Of a stretch of DNA of 64,000 nucleotides, positions 1-12,440 are shown piece after piece. The notes under the pieces were generated by a model. It had not been told where the DNA came from and made no database searches. It saw only the letters and a list, made by a program, of their open reading frames with translations. A program made the position numbers and the translations under genes. Source of the stretch: Hyperoodon ampullatus (taxonomy: Eukaryota > Chordata > Mammalia > Artiodactyla > Ziphiidae); the NCBI GenBank assembly GCA_949752795.1, contig OX457071.1, positions 30,736,800 to 30,800,799 of the forward strand. The letters are read 5' to 3'. Numbering within the stretch: the stretch's first letter is position 1; every line of letters starts with the position of its first letter.

Positions 1-831
1 GTGATTGGAATTTTAGATTTTTGGATGAAAACACTTGTTTTATTAATGGAATAATTAATATTTTTAATGAGTATAGAGTGATAATGTTGCAGTTGAAAAT
101 TCAGTTCTTAAGTGTCAAGATTGCCTTTTCCTGAATCAGTTGAACAATTAGCAAACTTTATTGACTGTGTAGAGCTCTCTACCTGAGCCTCTGGAAAAGT
201 AGGACACCTGTACTGTGTTCTTAAAAGTTCATCAACTAGTTAAGCAGCAAAAGATTTAAATCAGTTAAATTAGTTTGATGTTCATCCTGGTCCTTTTCCA
301 TGGCTTTTTCATCCTGAGTTGTTTCTTTTAATTTATCTCTTGGTCGACTCGATTTCATTGTCAAGTAATTTTAAGAAAATATCATAACACCCTGCATTCC
401 CTAAGATAGTTTATGTTTGAGCACATTAAACAGCTGCTTTTATACCCTAAGGTCAGATTGATTTAATGAAAGAATTGGATCATACTTTCCCTCAGAACTT
501 TATAAAACTTGAGCGCCGAAGTAATCCTTTTGCCATAGTGTCTGTTAATAACTTGTTTGGCTAGATTCTACTATTGAATAGTTTATTTTATGAAGGACTC
601 ATGGATGCTGTGTTCCCTGACTTCTTGCATGTTTCAATATCTGTTTCTTTTATATTCAAAGGATATTTTGCTTTGTTGTAAAATTTTGGGGTCCTACTAA
701 GAAATCTGTAGACATGGCTTCTTTGTCTTCCGGCATTGAGCGTTCCTCCTATAGAACAGTGAGGCTAGTCTGACCTCCTCACCACGCCATGGGGGTGAAT
801 TGCTCTTTTCTGCCTGAACACCTACATAACG
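1..831. other. Intronic sequence, no recognised element
   Basis: AT-rich DNA with no ORF of note and no repeat I can name. A T-rich character that continues to about 2030 (excluding the two SINEs) is reminiscent of an old L1/HAL1 relic in antisense, but I cannot anchor it to a landmark. Confidence 0.5.
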
Positions 832-1046
832 TTTTTTTTGTTTTGTTTTGTTTTGTTTTGTTTTGTTTTGCGGTACGTGGGCCTCTCACTGTTGTGGCCT
901 CTCCCGCCGTGGAGCACAGGCTCAGCGGCCATGGCTCACGGGCCCAGCTGCTCTGCGGCATGTGGGATCCTCCCGGACCGGGGCACGAACCTGTGTCCCC
1001 TGCATTGGCAGGCAGACTCCCAACCACTGCGCCACCAGGGAAGCCC
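832..1046 (-). repeat. CHR-type tRNA-derived SINE, antisense copy
   Basis: Read on the minus strand this is a full CHR SINE: a gggcttcc head, tRNA-like A and B boxes, a body and a tail. The tail is unusual, being a (CAAAA)n array (plus-strand TTTTG units, about 838-870). A target-site duplication of about 10 bp (aacgtttttt) flanks it at 828-837 and 1049-1058. Short ORFs on both strands here are translations of the SINE, not genes. Confidence 0.92.
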
Positions 1047-1462
1047 AGAACGTTTTTTCTTTATCTTGAAGTTCAGTGACTCAAGGATATAACTCTTTTG
1101 GATCATTCTGTATCAATTTTTAACTGTTATTGCAATCTGTTCTTCCTTCATATTATGGAAAATTCATACTATCATTACTTGAAATATTTCTCTAGCTAGT
1201 TTTTGGGTTCTTTTCTACAGAGTCAGCAGTTTTCAGTTTGTTTTTCATGCTTCTTATCTTTTCTCCATTAAAAAGAAATGTATTTGTCTTTCTCCTCTGT
1301 ATTCTCTGGAATTAAGTCCTTTTTAAAAAAATCAATAATTCAGTTTTTAGCCATATCTTCTGATTTCTAGCCATGTCGCCTCATTCCCTTGCTGTTTTTA
1401 TTTTATTAGTACTGAATTGATACATTTTTGATCTTCTGTTTGTTTTGATGGCTCTACAACAT
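1047..1462. other. Intronic sequence between two SINEs, unassigned
   Basis: T-rich on the plus strand with no coding signal. It may be part of an old antisense LINE that continues beyond 1677, interrupted by the SINE, but no diagnostic segment is recognisable. Confidence 0.4.
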
Positions 1463-1676
1463 CTTTTTTTCTTTTTTTCTTTTTGCGGTACGCGGGCCTC
1501 TCACTGTGGTGGCCTCTCCCGTTGCGGGGCACAGGCTCCGGACGCGCAGGCTCAGCGGCCATGGCTCACGGGCCCAGCTGTTCTGCGGCATGTGGGATCT
1601 TCCCGGACCAGGGCACGAACCTGTGTCCCCTGCATCGGCAGGTGGACTCTCAACCACTGCGCCACCAAGGAAGCCC
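1463..1676 (-). repeat. CHR-type SINE, antisense copy
   Basis: Full-length CHR SINE on the minus strand, ending in its gggcttcc-equivalent head at about 1676, with a T-rich plus-strand tail at 1463-1485. An imperfect duplication (caacatcttttt versus cagcatcttttt) flanks it, consistent with retrotransposition. Confidence 0.92.
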
Positions 1677-4600
1677 ATCTGCAGCATCTTTTTAATTTCT
1701 ATTATTTCATCATTTCATCTTTGATCCCCTCTTCACTGATAATCCTTTAAAAAAATCTTGCTATAATGGGAAGCTTTTGGTTTTAGGTTGTGTTTTCTTT
1801 TGGAACGAGGGCTTTTTCCCTCCTTCCTTTCCTCTCTTTCTCTCCCATTCTTTCCTTTTTTACTTCCTTTATTCTATGATATGTTTACATATTTCCTGTT
1901 TTGCTTCATCGTGTCATGTAAGCAGATAGTCTGTTTGCTGAGATGTACTGTTGGTGAATCTTTCTTTCCTTCCTGCCTTCTGTGGTTGAGACCTATCTGT
2001 TTTCCCTTGGTTGCTACATATTGAGAATTAGTTGTCCCTTTCATTTTGCTCTAATTCCAGGTGAGGAGTGGGATGGCCTTATTGTGGGGAATGAAAGAAG
2101 GGAAGGGCTTGGCAGTGTGAGCTGTGTCAGAATGTTCTGTGACTTCTCTCCCCAGATGGCCATGCGTGTACAATGATGCCCTTCAAAGGAGATCTCAGAT
2201 ACAATACTTCCTTACGAAAGCATGCAAACTATTTCTGCACCTTTCAGCTAAGGGGCACGGAGCTGGTCTTTAGGGAGCGTGGCGGTGTTTTGTTTCATCC
2301 TGTGGCTTTCCTGTTTACATGTATGAGCCCTGTTGCATACATCATTATTTATTCAAGAGCTGAAAAATCTCTCCACAGGGTAATTATTTTAAGTATTGAA
2401 GATTACTTTGGGCCCTGTAGGAACATCATCAGCTTTAAATAACAATGTCATCTTATACATTTTCTAGAGCAAAACATCTTCAGAAATACTGAAAGGGCTT
2501 TGCATTTCTCCTGTATGTATTGCTGTTGCACCATTTCCTGTTGCCAACATAGAAACAACTTACTCTAAAGTGCATATCATTTTAAATTATTAGCTCGTTA
2601 GGCATCCTGGTTTTCTGTCATTCTTGGTGTTTCAACTTAAAATGAAGTATTTATAAAATAGGTACATAAGCTGTATTAAATCATTATGTCCGGCACCTCG
2701 TAGAAACTTTCTCTCAAGGAAAGGGAATGATCCTTTTTTGGTGCTGACATAACTCCATTCTCACATGGGCAAAACACAATCTCCAGTGTGCTCCTGGTGA
2801 TTCATTAAGTCTTTGGAGTGCAGGAGGGCAGTGGTGGGTCACACTAGGGTGAGATTTCAGCTGGGAGTCTGTCACCTCCTATCGATCTACTAGTTATTTG
2901 TTTCATTTATGTTTGAAGATGCTCCACGGCAGCTGTGGTTACTGTGAATTCCATATGAGTCATACAAGATGAGAAAATAAACTGAAATGTATACAGTTTA
3001 CCAAAAAAAAAAAAAAAAGGAAGTCAAGCTTCATGTGCAGTTTATTATAGTTACGTTTAAATGCAATTGATGTTATACTCCCTTCTATTGAGATGGCCTG
3101 TAAGGAAATTATTTGTCATATGTCATAAAGATTGACTATCTGTGACTGAGGAACCACCATGGTGTTCTAAATGATGATTACTAATCAATCGTATTGATAA
3201 TGTTATTGATTGGATTAATTATAGGGAATCAAACTTTGAAGACTATTTTAAAGACTGTCCATACTTCTTTAAAGGTACATTCACAGTGAAACTGTATCAG
3301 GTTAATGGGGAAGGTTTCATTTATTGTCAGTGTTTCTTCATCCCGATTACTCAAAACTCAGTGTTAGAACAGTCATAAACTCTCAAGCTATAATTATGTT
3401 ATCTTTAACAGGTTGCTGTGATTTTACGTACTCATGCATTTAAAAATTTTTTCTCTTCTTTTTCTCAGAGTAAAGATTTCGGAATTTTAAAGTTTTCTTT
3501 GGCCTCATAACTTTGCATCATTCTTTTCCCGAAAGTATTTTTGTACCATTAACTTTGATTTAATAAACATTGATTGATTGCATAGTACCAAAAAATATGA
3601 TTGATTTGGCCAGTGGAGTTGTGCAACCAGTTGATTTGTGAGTGGGAAACTAGCAAACAGACAAAAAAACTTTTAAAACTCCTATCAGTTCAGCTAGGAA
3701 AAAAAATCTATTAGCTGTATTTATTTGTAGTTCATATTGCCACCACGAACGTATGTCATCAGTAGTTATACACAAAATCTAGAAAATTGGTGGTGATGAA
3801 ACCTATTTAGCCACTGTTAATGAGAAGAAGTTTCTTTGTTTTGAGTCTCAGGAGAAATATTCATCATGCGTTTCTTAATCTGAGGCCTTAAAGGAATCAA
3901 CTTCATAGTTTACAGTTTCATAACTTGTTCTGTCTTGGAGCATATCATCATATAGGTGAACTAACCTGGAAAAGGGTGCTGTAGCCCAGATAAATTATAT
4001 ATGCATCACAGTGTTGCCTAAGAACAGGGGTCAATAGTTCTCCGGTCTCTTATGGTATATTATTGTGTCTTTATGGAGTCTGGCAGCTTATCAGAGCCTC
4101 TGTCTAGCTTTTGGTCCCAGAGTTTTATTTTGTTAAGGAAGTGTATGTATTTGGATTGCATTATGTCTCTCCCTCAAATTATTAACTTCGGTATAAGAAC
4201 CCTTAAATGTGTTTGTAATTGATTGCTTACTAAAAAGATCTGGCAAGTGAATGGTTTAACTTATAATGCTTATTAACTTCTTGACTCCCTGCTTGATTTT
4301 ATCTTTTTTTGGCATCTATTTTTATTGATATATTACATATTTTAAAAAATAGCCCAGTTTTTTATCCCTTGCCAAGTTCTGGTAACTTTCTCATTTTGTG
4401 ATATTAATGTTTATAAATTTTTACCATTTGCAGTTGGTATAAACTTAACTTTGAAAACCACTAACAACTCTTTTGTTTTTCATGGACGCCCTCCCACAGT
4501 TGACATTAACATTTTTTCTGCAGCTTATGAAATTTTGTTTAAAAAACATTCCCTGCCCTTCTGCTACTTCTAGCCCTTGATTTAACCCACTAAAAATGGG

Positions 4601-5120
4601 TATTTTTGATAGCATCTGTACTGGGAAATGATTTCCAAATAAAACATTTGTTAGAACACACAAACGATTTATTTAGGTACATCTCAGAGCCTAAATATTC
4701 ACTTCAGCTGCCAGTATGTGCTTTATTGGCTAATGTTTCTGCAGTGTTTCCACATTTTTATAGGCTGGCAGCCAAGTTGTCCAACAGTCTGGTACCTCTC
4801 AGGGAGTGGAAGTGGGTGTGTCTATGGGGAGTTGGTGGCACTAGAATGCTCTTTTGTGTAGCCAGTTGGCATATGTTAGAACCAGCAGAAGTTGACCAGA
4901 AGGAACCTGGAAGCATCTGTCTATAACCTGGAAGCATATAAATACTAATGAGCTTCCTCTACCTGTCCAAAGTGGCTTGAGGAAGCCTGCTTAGATCCCC
5001 GGTGATGTTGATCCAAGGAAATCAGAACTCTTAGAGCAACTTGTTCAGTCATGTTGGATCTAAAGTAGTTAAAACATTTAGTACAACTGAGGTCTAATAT
5101 GTCATTTTTGTACAAAGATA
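1677..5120. other. Intronic sequence with no recognised gene or repeat
   Basis: About 3.4 kb of ordinary intron. It contains a pyrimidine-rich stretch at 1808-1870 and an A16-like run at 3003-3018. Short ORFs (for example 2173-2442 and 4606-4926 on +) show no domain or conserved feature that I can identify and are probably chance. Confidence 0.5.
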
Positions 5121-5121
5121 T

Positions 5122-5350
5122 ATTATGGTAAAAAATACTTCTGTAGTGCTCTGTGGTTTATAAAGTGCACTGTCATGTGTTTTCTCATTTGATCAGCCAA
5201 AAAAAAAAAAAAAACTTGTGAAGTAGATGGTGTTATACCCATTTTACAGATACAAAATCAGTCAGTCACACAAGCTGGAAATGCTGACATTGTGGGTTTA
5301 AATCCTTGTCACTGGATCCCATCTTCTGTATTCTCTCACTGTGCTACACA
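5122..5350 (-). repeat. MIR SINE (ancient mammalian tRNA-derived), antisense
   Basis: MIR hallmarks are visible: a segment like 'acctcatttgatc', then 'acccattttacagatacaaaatca' and the following core-like tail. It is interrupted by a poly-A run at about 5200-5215. Copies of this age predate placental mammals. Confidence 0.75.
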
Positions 5351-5873
5351 GGAAATAAGGGTTGGCCAATGGAAGATGGACTGAGCTAGTATAATACAAG
5401 ATTGCGTCAAATAGATATCAAATTAAGGACCCAAGAATGCTGCTTGTACCACCAACCTCCGGTGGTCAATTGGCAACAAGGTGTTTGTTGTTGATCATAA
5501 CTAAGCACTATGGGATTTGTAAAGTTTTGATTAGATGAGATCTAAAACTATAAGTAGGTCTCTATATGATAAGAACACAAACTGGATGAGTGAGGATGCA
5601 GATTTGTATCTATCTAATAGATAGACATAAATAATATGTTTTCTGGGTGTGTGTGTCTTTACTGCATTAAAAGGAAGAAGATTTGATATAATCCCTTGAG
5701 GGAAGTTTTGAGAATGGCATATTGTTAGTTAACTGGGATCAGTGGAAGAGCTTCTGTCCCGTGTATGTACTGAGCGCTTTCTATGGATGTGCTTGGTGTC
5801 AAGCAATATGCCGGGTACTGGGGTACAAAGATTATGAACACATAGGGTTGAGGAAACGACTTCTTCACTTTGG

Positions 5874-6228
5874 TAGATGCTGTGGACTGAAATGTCTCCC
5901 CCAAATCCACGTGTTGAAGACCTAATCCCAGTGTGACAGTATTTTCAGGTGGGGTCTTTAGAAGTTAAGTAGATCATGAGGGTTGAACCCTCCTGATGAA
6001 TTAGTGCCCTTGGAAGAAGAGATGTGACAGATGAGCAATCTCTCTTCCCGTGTGCAGACACAGCCAGAAGGTGGCCTTTTGCAGGCTGAGAAGGGAGGCC
6101 TCACCAGGAACCAAATAGACCAGCACCTTGATCTTAGACTTCTCAGCCCCCAAAACTATGAGAAATGAGTTTCTGCTGTTTTAAGTCAACCAGTCTGTGA
6201 TATTTTGTTGTAGCAGCCTGTGCTGACA
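5874..6228 (+). mobile_element. MaLR-type solo LTR (MST/THE1-like)
   Basis: The sequence follows the familiar MaLR LTR order: ctgaaatgtctcccccaaat, then a 'ggtggggtcttta' block, then 'ttagtgcccttggaagaagag', then 'ccttgatcttagacttctca', and finally 'ccagtctgtgatattttgtt' before tgctgaca. It is a solo LTR; no internal retroviral sequence or reading frame is attached. Confidence 0.8.
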
Positions 6229-6718
6229 AATTCAGCAGAGTTAGAGCACTCTTCATAGACCCACATTTGAACAAGGGCTTGAAGGATGAGTAAAAGTTCT
6301 GTTACCAAATGAGGAGGAAAGGTATTCCTCCCAAGATAAGAACTAAGTGTGGTCATGTCCTAATGTGTGGAAGGGGATGTAAAAAATTCTAGTGGTTGTA
6401 TGTTGTTGGGAGGATTGAAGGAGAGGTTAGAAGCTAAGCTTGGGCCTGTTTGCCAGTCGTCCTCTCGAATGTAGGATGTACTGGAGGCCATTGCACATAA
6501 CATCCAGTCTAGTGGCTTTTACCCCTTTTTTATACTTCTGTATCTTCATATGTTCAATTTACTGCAGGCAGTATAAAATGTCATTATTCACAGTAGTTGT
6601 CTATGATACGTTTTAGAACCTCTGAGAAGATAGGTTTTGTATTCTGATCCTTCATCATTCCTTCATCATTTTGGATCCATATTTTTTGGCTATACGTCTC
6701 CTCCCTCTTTTTTTCCTA

Positions 6719-6772
6719 CACATGCGCGTGTATGTGTGTGCGTGTGCACACACACACACATTCACACACAAT
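6719..6772. repeat. TG/CA microsatellite with alternating purine-pyrimidine
   Basis: A short imperfect TG run is followed directly by a CA run, giving a partly self-complementary block. Confidence 0.85.
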
Positions 6773-6875
6773 GTGAGGCCAAACTCAGCAGCAGCCTACT
6801 ATTTCCCTTGGATTAGTATCATTTAGCTCCAATATGGCAGAAAAAATTGAGAATAGGTGTCATGAACAATAAGAA

Positions 6876-6959
6876 GATATATATATATATAATATATATA
6901 TGCATGTAAGTTGATTTTTTTACATATATGTGTATGTATACATATGTAAAAAATCAACC
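6876..6959. repeat. AT-rich run plus inverted repeat (hairpin)
   Basis: A (TA)n stretch at about 6880-6900 is followed by arms of about 17-18 bp: gttgattttttt-acatat at 6910-6927 and its complement atatgtaaaaaatcaac at 6942-6958, separated by a short alternating TG/TA loop. It is probably structural or replication-derived, not a gene. Confidence 0.8.
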
Positions 6960-8149
6960 TGTATGTTTTATAGAAATATAATTCATTGCTGATCTATACA
7001 TAGACTGGAAGGGAAACTGTTGGCAACTGAGAAGGCAGTTAGGGGCTATTTAATAATCATAAAGAGATGATGACCTGAATTAAGCCTGAAACAGTAGAGT
7101 TAGGAAGCATGGGTGGTGTGGAGAGGTCTTTCAGAGGTGGCATCAATACAACTTTGTAATTGATCCTGAAGTCAGAAAAAGTGGGCTCCTAGATTTCTCA
7201 TTTGGTGCATGTTGATGTTATTAACATGAATAGAGAATAATGGAGAAGAAAGTAGGTTTTTGAAAGTATGAGGTAGGGAGAGAAATAAGTGAGATGAGCC
7301 TTTATAAACTTCCTTGGACACTTTTAAACTTATGACAATCCAAGTAGAGGTTATGATAGGGAATAGGGATCTAGAACTCAGGAGGAGGTGGGAGCTGGAG
7401 GTGGGAGCTGGAGATGGGTCACCCATATAGAGATGGAATGATGGTGGTGAGCATGACTTGGATCACTCAGGGAAAAATGTGTAGAAGGAGAAAGAGATAC
7501 AGACTGAGGTATGGGTTTTTCAGGCTCCTGATGGTGACACTGAAGTGTGTAATAGAAATCATGTGCGAGGGACTCCTGAAAAATAAAAGATGAATAAATT
7601 ACTTTCCTTTGCGTTTGCAGAGATATCCTTTACATTTGCACTTTATTTTAGATTAAGTGTTTTCACAAAACCGTCTTTTAGAAAGCTTCCTAAGTAATTC
7701 TGTCATCCAAACACATAAGGCAAAGAAAGTCTCAAAACTGAGTACTCATTTAGCAGTTAGTTTACTGACAGGCATGGATGATGACATATACAGATTCTGC
7801 TCTTGGGTGACCTGAAAAAGAGCCCTCTCAAATAATCAGTTATTTGCATTGAGAATACTAGGCCAAGTAGAGACATACAGAAGTATAGTGGCGTATCATT
7901 GGTAGGGTCTTAGTTATCCAGAAACCATAGCTGTACTAGACCCCACCAACTACTGGGAATTATATAGTAAGACATCTGAGAAGACAAGTAGACATTGCAA
8001 GGTGTATTCACTTTGCTTGTGTGAGAGTATATTGCACGCTTAAGTATCTGTATTACTTTCCATCTAACTTCAGCTGGCTTATTTTTAAAACATATAAAAC
8101 AAATGAGAAGCAGCAAGTTTGCATTAATCATTTTAGCAAAGAAAAGGAC

Positions 8150-8290
8150 TGAAAGGGTTACCTAGTTAAATTTCCTCGTCTTACTTAGGCCCAAAGATGT
8201 TAAGTGACATATCCAAGGTCATTTAGCTAAATAATAACCTAAATCAACTTAACTCTTAGTCTGATATTCTTTCTGTTCTACCATAGGGCA
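8150..8290 (-). repeat. MIR SINE fragment, antisense
   Basis: The segment 'gttaagtgacatatccaaggtcatttagctaa' is the recognisable MIR core, followed by 'tctttctgttctaccatag'. Confidence 0.75.
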
Positions 8291-8299
8291 GAAGGAGCA

Positions 8300-9990
8300 T
8301 TCATTTTTACTAAAAAAAAATAATACTGAGAAGTAAAAGCCTGACAGACTATAAAATGCAGATACAAGAACTCAAGGAGCACAGGAGTTTCAGGTCATTT
8401 AGTGTAGACACACTTCAGTGGGCCCTGAAGTTACCTCTTTATGAAGCATTGCATAGTCATTGAGGTTCATAGTTATTGGTCTGAGTCCTCAAGAGAGTGA
8501 TATATCCCTTATTACCTTCTACGTAAAATATATTAGGAATATCTCCATCCCAAGTAGTTCGTATTTTTTCCTTTTAAATTTGAAGTTAAAAGAGATACAC
8601 TCTCGCGCATCCAGAAAACGAAACTCTCCAGACCACAGTATTCTAAGAATGCTGTGTAAGGGAGGCTTATTGCTGAAGGGTTAGATCTCTCTTGCATTGT
8701 GCTTGCTCCCTCATTAAAATGACAAGACTTACACGTTCGGTGCAGAGAGTAAAACACCTTAAAGAGTGCGTGGCCTTATTTAGAACTGAAGCCTTCAAAT
8801 ATTTAGAGGGAGGAGGGATCTCTGTTCGATTCCTTGTTTACCAAGCTCATGGTTTAAGGCTCATCCTGGGCAGGAGGCATGAGAACCTCAGGAGAAGTTC
8901 CCGCCCCCCTGCCCCCCACCTGAGTTTGTCTTTCAAACTCCCATCATGCATTAATTACCTCAGTCTTCTGTCCTTGAACACCACCGTGCTTGAGTTGTGT
9001 TATGTGGTTGTGTATTCCAGTCTTGGCTGAGTCCTTCATCTTGACATTTCTGTGGCGCTCTCATTGATTCAAACTCATTTTCTCAGTTTCGGCGACCAGC
9101 ATAACCCTATTTTAACGGGTCATTCTTGGTTCCACCCTTTCACCTTTGGCTGTCAACCATTCCACCTTCTACTCCTTTCACTAGTCTAGGAAACTGATTC
9201 CCGAGACAAAAATGCATTTAATTATGGACTTGGGAAATGTTACATTTGTCTTCATAGAAAGTTATCAGAAAACAAAATTAGTGGCCTTTCTCAGTAAAGG
9301 AGCTTGTCAGAATTGATCATTTTTATGTGTCTTTAATCATATCCTGGCATTTATTTTGGTCATTATTTATAATACTTTTGTCTGTAAAACTTAGAGAGAA
9401 ACACACATTAAGATTTTAAATAGGGCTATCATTTTCTTTGTCTCAGTTTGGCATATATGAGTGGCTGAAATTAGAATTAAATTAATGTGGAAAAGTCAGA
9501 TGTTATTTGTGCATTGCCGAATGTTAGCTAACATTTTACTGTACTTCCTGAGTAAAGCGCTGGCAAGTGGCTGGGCGTGTAAATTCAAGGTCATTGGGTG
9601 TCAGTGCTGGGTGTAAGACCTTAGGGGTTAAGTTCCCTTGAATAGGGTAAAGGATTGTGGGGGATCAGGGGCATTGTATGGAATGGACTACTTTGTGTGT
9701 CACCGAGTGCAAATTGTATTTTGGCTCAATCCTTTTGCACATGGAGGCGCGAGAGGCCACAGAGGTTACGCCTGCATTCAAGCTGTCCTCAAATGAAAGT
9801 TGGCTACCCTTTTCTTACAAATCCCCAAGGAAAAGAGATTCCATGACCTTGGTTGACTGCACATTTCAGAGCTTCTCAAACACACTTGTAAGGAATTCTT
9901 CCTAAAGCACATTCCTAGTCCTTCCTCTTTCAGTTAGTTTCTTTTCTCTGGCGTATTACAAAAAAAATCTTTTACTGTTTTTTGTCCCCC
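8300..9990. other. Intronic sequence without a recognised element
   Basis: No gene, domain or young repeat is recognised. ORFs at 8692-9030 and 9657-9905 on + have no recognisable protein similarity. Confidence 0.5.
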
Positions 9991-9999
9991 CTTTAAGTT

Positions 10000-10490
10000 T
10001 CTCTTTATCAAAACAATACATACTCTTTATGTACTCATTAGAGAAATAGCAGAAAATGTAAAAAGAACCCAGAGACAAGAAAAGTAAACCTACATAGTTT
10101 TCATTACACTTGTAATGAGATAACTTCTTATATGCTGTTTGTATTTTGATTTTTATACTTAAGAGTATGTAGTACAAACCTTTGTGTGTCAGTGGGCCTA
10201 TTTCTACATCTTTTGAAATGACCCTTTATGGTATTTTATTTTACAGCTCTATGATAATTTATTTAACCACCATCCTATTTTTGGACATTTAGTTTGCTTC
10301 CAAGATTTAGTAATTACAAATAGCAGAGAAATAAATATTCTTTTTGCATGCTCTTAATTATTACCTTAGGATGAATTCCAAGAGTTAGAATTGCTAGAAC
10401 GAAAGGCATATGCATTTTATGGCTTTTAATATTTTCTGCCAAATTGCCCTGTAGTTAACAGCCCCACCCACTAGATTATGAGAGTAGCCT
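10000..10490 (-). repeat. Old L1 3'-untranslated-region relic, antisense
   Basis: The order of segments is typical of mid-age L1 3' ends read in antisense: 'accatcctatttttggacatt', then 'ccttaggatgaattccaagag' and 'ggcttttaatattttctgccaaattgcc'. Confidence 0.6.
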
Positions 10491-11268
10491 GCTCTTAATT
10501 AATTTACATTGCAGCTGTATCTCAAGAACTCGGAAAAGCTAGTTTGCTGGCCTGAATGGTCATTTTCTAGGTTGAAGAGCAGGCTATAATAGGTGCTCAA
10601 TAACCATCCTCCTTTTTTTCTACTGAAATTCCTGTCACCTCATGCCTTTTGGTTAGAGTGGGAAATTTTAATGTATTCATTCTATTTTAAAAAGGAAAGA
10701 TGAGTAGTAAAAAGGGAACAGGAGTTTCGGAGCAATGTGCAGTCGTGTGCATGAATGGTCTCTGCATTTCCTACCCTAGGGACATTGAATCAGCTTCCAG
10801 AATGTACCTTTGCGGACTGTGGGCAGTGGGATCATAAACAGCTGCGTAGATATGAGTGCAAGGTCTCCGAATGGTGACAACTAGGATTCCCATCTATCCC
10901 ATCCCGATCTGCAAACCCGATCAGTCTCTCTCTGTATAGGACTGAAACAGAGGTAATTAGAGACTGGAAGCTCTGTATATGTTAGAAAAATCAGGCTAAT
11001 ATACAGTTTCCACATTTTGTGGAAGAACAAAGAAATGGCCTATCAAAAATAAATTGTGCTTTTAAAATACAGTATTTCTTATGGAGACTTTATTAAAATA
11101 CTGTCCCCTAAGGAGTCTTTCATCTGAAGCAAATATGTTAGAAATTAATTTTCTTAGGAAATGGACTTTTAATGGTGGCAACATTTATCTATGTAGATAT
11201 CTATAATATCTACAATATTAAACTGTAAAGATGTTGATGGTGCTTTGATTCATAGCACTATTTTCTTA
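10491..11268. other. Intronic sequence, no recognised element
   Basis: Ordinary AT-rich intron. I see no ORF, repeat landmark or RNA gene here. Confidence 0.45.
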
Positions 11269-11269
11269 A

Positions 11270-11575
11270 ATTAAAAACTTTATTCTTTTACTGAGGTATA
11301 GTTGCTGTACAATATTATATAAGTTACAGGTATACAGTATAGTGATTCACAGTTTCTAAAGGTTATATTCCATGTATAGTTATTATAAACTAGCGGCTGT
11401 ATTCCCCGTATTATACAATGTATCCTAATAGCTTGTATCTGTTACTCCCCTGCCCCCATCTCGCCCCTCCCCCCTTCCCTCTCCCCACTGGTAACCACTG
11501 GTTTGCTCTTGTATCTGTGAGTCTCGTAGCACTGTTCCTTATTATTGTTTTGTCTATAACCTAGCCATGCTGAGG
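11270..11575 (-). repeat. L1 3'-end fragment, antisense
   Basis: Typical mammalian L1 3' UTR in antisense: 'ttactgaggtatagttgctgtac', 'cagtatagtgattcacag', then a C-rich block (ctcccctgcccccatctcgcc) and 'ctggtaaccactggtttgc'. Only about 300 bp remains, so it is strongly truncated. Confidence 0.72.
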
Positions 11576-12440
11576 GTATTTGATCCTAAGGCAAAGCCTT
11601 TCAACTAGTATGGTATCAAGCCACACGGGTATGCCACAGATGGGTTACAGGTATCCATCCCTTGAGTGTCTGAGACTATCTGCCAAGGCCAGCCTTGTCT
11701 GATTAACCCACTGTGCGGTAGAGCCATGAATTGTTCTTTGTATTCCATAATGTAAAAACAGTTGGGAAACACTGCTTTATAGATCTGTTTTGACTTTTGG
11801 CTTCCTTGGAACACTATATTCTAGGTTCAGATCAGCACAGATGTGTCTGAGCATCCTTATTCAGTCTCCTATAGATTACTCTGATACCATTTGGGGGAGA
11901 ATTGAGGGATCCAAAAACTTTTGAGGTATTCACTAGAACTAGAGTAGAACGAGAGTTACCTAAGATTCTCATAGAGTGATGCTGAAATTCAAGAGGTAGT
12001 TTTGGTATCTTCAGTGCCCTTTGCCCTGGAAAAATGACCTAGATAGGCTTAATTTTGCAGTCCTGTGTTCTATGAACTGTACTACAAACAGTGGGAGTTG
12101 CAGAGATAATCAGCCATTGCACAGACCTCCTTCTTAATGTCAATATTTGTACTTCCTTGCAGACTGTGTATCCCTGCATCCTTGGCTGTAATTTTTGTAG
12201 GTGTGAAAAAGTACTGAATACCTAGGTTTGCTCTTAAAAGTTGTACCATAGCACAGATCACGTTCTCATTGTCTAAGTTTTGAATGGAAGATTCTGAATG
12301 GTATAAAATTAGACATTAGGCATTTGTAATAATACTTTACGAAGGACCTATCAGCTCTTTCAGCCATATTTGTTGGCTTCACTGGTAATAAATTATAAAA
12401 ATAGGCCCATAAGTTGAACCTCAGACTCTTTTGTTTTTCT
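11576..12440. other. Intronic sequence, no recognised element
   Basis: No landmark. The minus-strand ORF at 11605-11814 shows no domain. Confidence 0.45.

Larger units (their letters stand above)
5745..7560 (+). repeat. Ancient CR1/L2-clade LINE relic, interrupted by an LTR
   Basis: Both sides of the LTR at 5874-6228 read like the old LINE sequence common in mammals. On the left is a 'tactgagcgctttctatg' type segment followed by 'gggtactggggtacaaagatta'. On the right is 'gggcttgaaggatgagtaaaag', then a region with 'agtagaggttatgatagg' and a final segment near 7440-7560. Divergence is high and the subfamily assignment is uncertain. It also contains a CA/TG microsatellite and an AT hairpin. 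Confidence 0.5.

Noticed and set aside
832..1092. Overlapping ORFs on both strands sharing peptides such as His-Gly-Ser-Arg-Ala-Gln and Cys-Ser-Ala-Thr-Gly-Glu-Ala, repeated at many loci
   Set aside because: They are translations of the CHR SINE in its various frames. They recur wherever the SINE occurs and have no other support.
3003..3018. Poly-A run as a sign of a processed pseudogene
   Set aside because: No coding-like sequence or target duplication upstream of the run, so it is just an A tract in the intron.
5874..6228. Possible endogenous retrovirus
   Set aside because: Only a solo MaLR-type LTR is present, with no gag, pol or env sequence beside it. The same holds for the LTR at 63542-64000.
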